This document shows positions 62,370 to 64,000 of a DNA stretch of 64,000 bases, piece after piece. The DNA comes from an uncultured Prevotellaceae bacterium (GTDB lineage Bacteria > Bacteroidota > Bacteroidia > Bacteroidales > Bacteroidaceae), in the NCBI GenBank assembly GCA_900315075.1, contig OMXV01000027.1, positions 1 to 64,000 on the forward strand, in the 5' to 3' direction. A program made the translations under genes and the position numbers. The notes beneath the pieces were generated by a model. That model had not been told where the DNA came from. It saw nothing but the letters and a program-made list of their open reading frames with translations, and searched no databases. Numbering within the stretch: the first letter of the stretch is position 1; every line of letters begins with the position of its first letter.

Positions 62370-64000
62370 TTACTTCCTCGATAGTTTCCAATAGACGACA
62401 GGGAGCATGGTGACGACGAGGATGAGGGAGCCGATACCACCGGCGAAGATGGTGACACCCACAGGCATCCAGAACGACGACTGAGCGATAATCATGGGCA
62501 CCACACCAACGGCAGTGGTGGCGGTGGTGAGGAAGATGGGCACCATACGTCGTTTGCCAGCAGCGTATGCCGCTTCTTTTACGGCAGCGTTGTATTCCTC
62601 GCGTGTGATTGGTGGCGGTGCCTCGCCTTCTTCTGCCGAGGGTTCACCTTTCAGCCTTGCCCGTTTGTCGCGTAGTAAGTCGTTTGCATGTTCGAAGATG
62701 AGAATCTCATTACGCATAATCATACCCATCAGTGTGATGACACCTAAGATGGAGGTAAGGCCAAGTGTGCGGTTCATCAGTCCTAATCCGACGAGTGTAC
62801 CCGGTATCATCAGTCCCAATGCGGCGATGCAGATGAGGCTGATGCCGAAACGCTTGAAATTGAACAACAGGAAGAAGAACACGATGACGATGGCGATACC
62901 CACACCTCCGATAATCATAGGCATGGCCTCAGCATTGTATTCCAATTCGCCGCCCACCTCGCAGCGAACACCATGGGGCAGCGGTATCTCCTCTTCCATG
63001 ATATCTGCGATGCGACTTTCCATTGGAGCGGCATAGACGCCATTGGCAAACTGTGCCGTCACGGTGATACATCGCTCTCCGCCACGGTGCATGATACGGC
63101 TCTCGGTCCATTGCGGCTCTACCTTTGCCACTTGTCGGAGGGGCACCGTGCTCGATGTGGCATGTTCAGAGAGGTGAGAACTCAGTTGTGACGACAACAT
63201 GGTGAAAGGTGTGGCGATACCTAAGTTTTCGATGTCGGAGAATGTCATGTCGGAGTCGTCCTTCACGATGATAGGCAGTTCGTAGTTGTCCTCCCACACT
63301 TGTCCTACCCGCAGGTCATTGGTGGCGGAACTCAGCGAGAGGGCTGCTGTGGCGCGTGTGATGCCTAACTGTGATGATGCCACAGGGTCAAGTTGCACGT
63401 TGATGATGGGATAGGGGGTGAGGTAGTCGGTGTGTACCCATTCTAGTTCTGGCATCTGGCGCATGCGCTCCATCAGTCTCTCTGCTACGATGTGCAGTGA
63501 GTCGAGGTCTTCGCCATAGAAACGATATTCCAGTTCGGGCACCTCTAAGTAGTCGAGTCGTTTGAAACGTACATAGGCATTGGGGAATGCCTCGCTCCAC
63601 TGCGGTTGGTATTTGGCGAGCAAGTCGAGTGTAGCCTGTTGTGAAGTGGTGTTGACGATAAACTGCGCATAGTTTTTCCCTGCCATCTGGGGTGCATAGC
63701 ACACCATGAATCGTGGAGACGAGCAGCCTATGAAACTGGTGACACATTTTACTTTCTCGTCTTTTTGTAGTACCTGACGTAGTGAGTCGGCAATGGCACG
63801 TGTTTCTTTGAGTCCCTTGCCATCGGGAAGAAACACCTCGACAGCAAACTGGTCGCGGTCAGCATATGGGAATTGGCGTAGTTTCAGCGAGGGGATGAGC
63901 AGACAAGATAGCAGGATGATGGCGATGCCGCCGAAGATGGTTATCCATGGCCTGCTGAAGGTGAAGTCGAGCACACGGTCGTAGGTGCGCTGCACCCAAT
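62370..64000 (-). CDS. RND efflux inner-membrane transporter, C-terminal half (cut by window end)
   Basis: At least 543 residues, open to the window edge; the true start lies beyond 64000. The first residues (YDRVLDFTFSRPWITIFGGI) correspond to the middle helix 7 of an RND pump. The second periplasmic loop follows (FPYADRDQFAVEVFLPDG). The last five helices include MGMIMRNEILIFEHAND and RRMVPIFLTTATTAVGVVPM. An acidic insertion (KGEPSAEEGEAPPP) sits in the cytoplasmic loop. It differs clearly from the pump at 8053, so this is a separate efflux system with the TolC gene at 60848. Confidence 0.92.
   Translation of the reverse strand, partial: WVQRTYDRVLDFTFSRPWITIFGGIAIILLSCLLIPSLKLRQFPYADRDQFAVEVFLPDGKGLKETRAIADSLRQVLQKDEKVKCVTSFIGCSSPRFMVCYAPQMAGKNYAQFIVNTTSQQATLDLLAKYQPQWSEAFPNAYVRFKRLDYLEVPELEYRFYGEDLDSLHIVAERLMERMRQMPELEWVHTDYLTPYPIINVQLDPVASSQLGITRATAALSLSSATNDLRVGQVWEDNYELPIIVKDDSDMTFSDIENLGIATPFTMLSSQLSSHLSEHATSSTVPLRQVAKVEPQWTESRIMHRGGERCITVTAQFANGVYAAPMESRIADIMEEEIPLPHGVRCEVGGELEYNAEAMPMIIGGVGIAIVIVFFFLLFNFKRFGISLICIAALGLMIPGTLVGLGLMNRTLGLTSILGVITLMGMIMRNEILIFEHANDLLRDKRARLKGEPSAEEGEAPPPITREEYNAAVKEAAYAAGKRRMVPIFLTTATTAVGVVPMIIAQSSFWMPVGVTIFAGGIGSLILVVTMLPVVYWKLSRK

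Overview
The window looks like a Bacteroidota chromosome, most likely Prevotella or a close relative. The promoters are of the TTTG-N19-21-TAnnTTTG type. There is the gene order ftsX, DUF3098, uppP, truB, queA, folK; a C10 (streptopain-like) peptidase with a Por/T9SS-type tail; a BlaI-M56-TonB_C module; and many plant-polysaccharide enzymes. No rRNA, tRNA or CRISPR array was found.

Layout. 1-770: debris of several genes. 0.8-6.2 kb: CCA-adding enzyme, a membrane Ser/Thr kinase with an extracellular FISUMP domain, and an IS4-type insertion sequence. 6.7-12.7 kb: a complete RND efflux operon (adaptor, pump, outer-membrane lipoprotein), then lpxA. 13.9-17.1 kb: carB. 17.3-31.7 kb, the accessory part: a C10 peptidase translationally coupled to a small acidic protein; a stand-alone C-A-PCP-reductase NRPS; a 1930-residue transglutaminase-like/DUF4011/helicase/nuclease/DUF3320 protein; a radical SAM protein. 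31.9-40.9 kb: a secreted FISUMP protein, a half-length FtsX paralogue, the conserved ftsX-folK cluster and a Ca2+ P-type ATPase. 40.9-44.8 kb: a carboxypeptidase-regulatory-like protein, a TonB_C protein, an M56/BlaR1-type sensor and a BlaI repressor with three operator dyads. 45-60 kb: hemicellulose/pectin genes (two GH43, a GH31 alpha-xylosidase, a parallel beta-helix protein, a CE15 glucuronoyl esterase, a sodium/sugar symporter), together with a patatin, an outer-membrane barrel, an ECF sigma factor fused to a macro-like domain, and a divergent VWA protein. 60.8-64 kb: TolC and the C-terminal half of a second RND pump, cut by the window end.

The most unusual signals are these. (1) The sigma-factor/macro-like fusion divergent from a VWA gene. 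(2) The single-module reductive NRPS, whose PCP-R linker is a 12-unit, 9-bp tandem repeat matching an intergenic array 6.7 kb away. (3) Short-unit tandem arrays that begin at or within a few bases of the stop codon of about ten genes, sometimes supplying the last codons. (4) A 57-bp inverted repeat pair around a 5-kb glycosidase segment. (5) A 155-bp non-coding repeat present twice at about 97% identity, one copy ending in sequence like the end of the insertion sequence. (6) A half-length FtsX paralogue directly upstream of ftsX.

All family calls are from reading translated motifs by eye; no database search was run.
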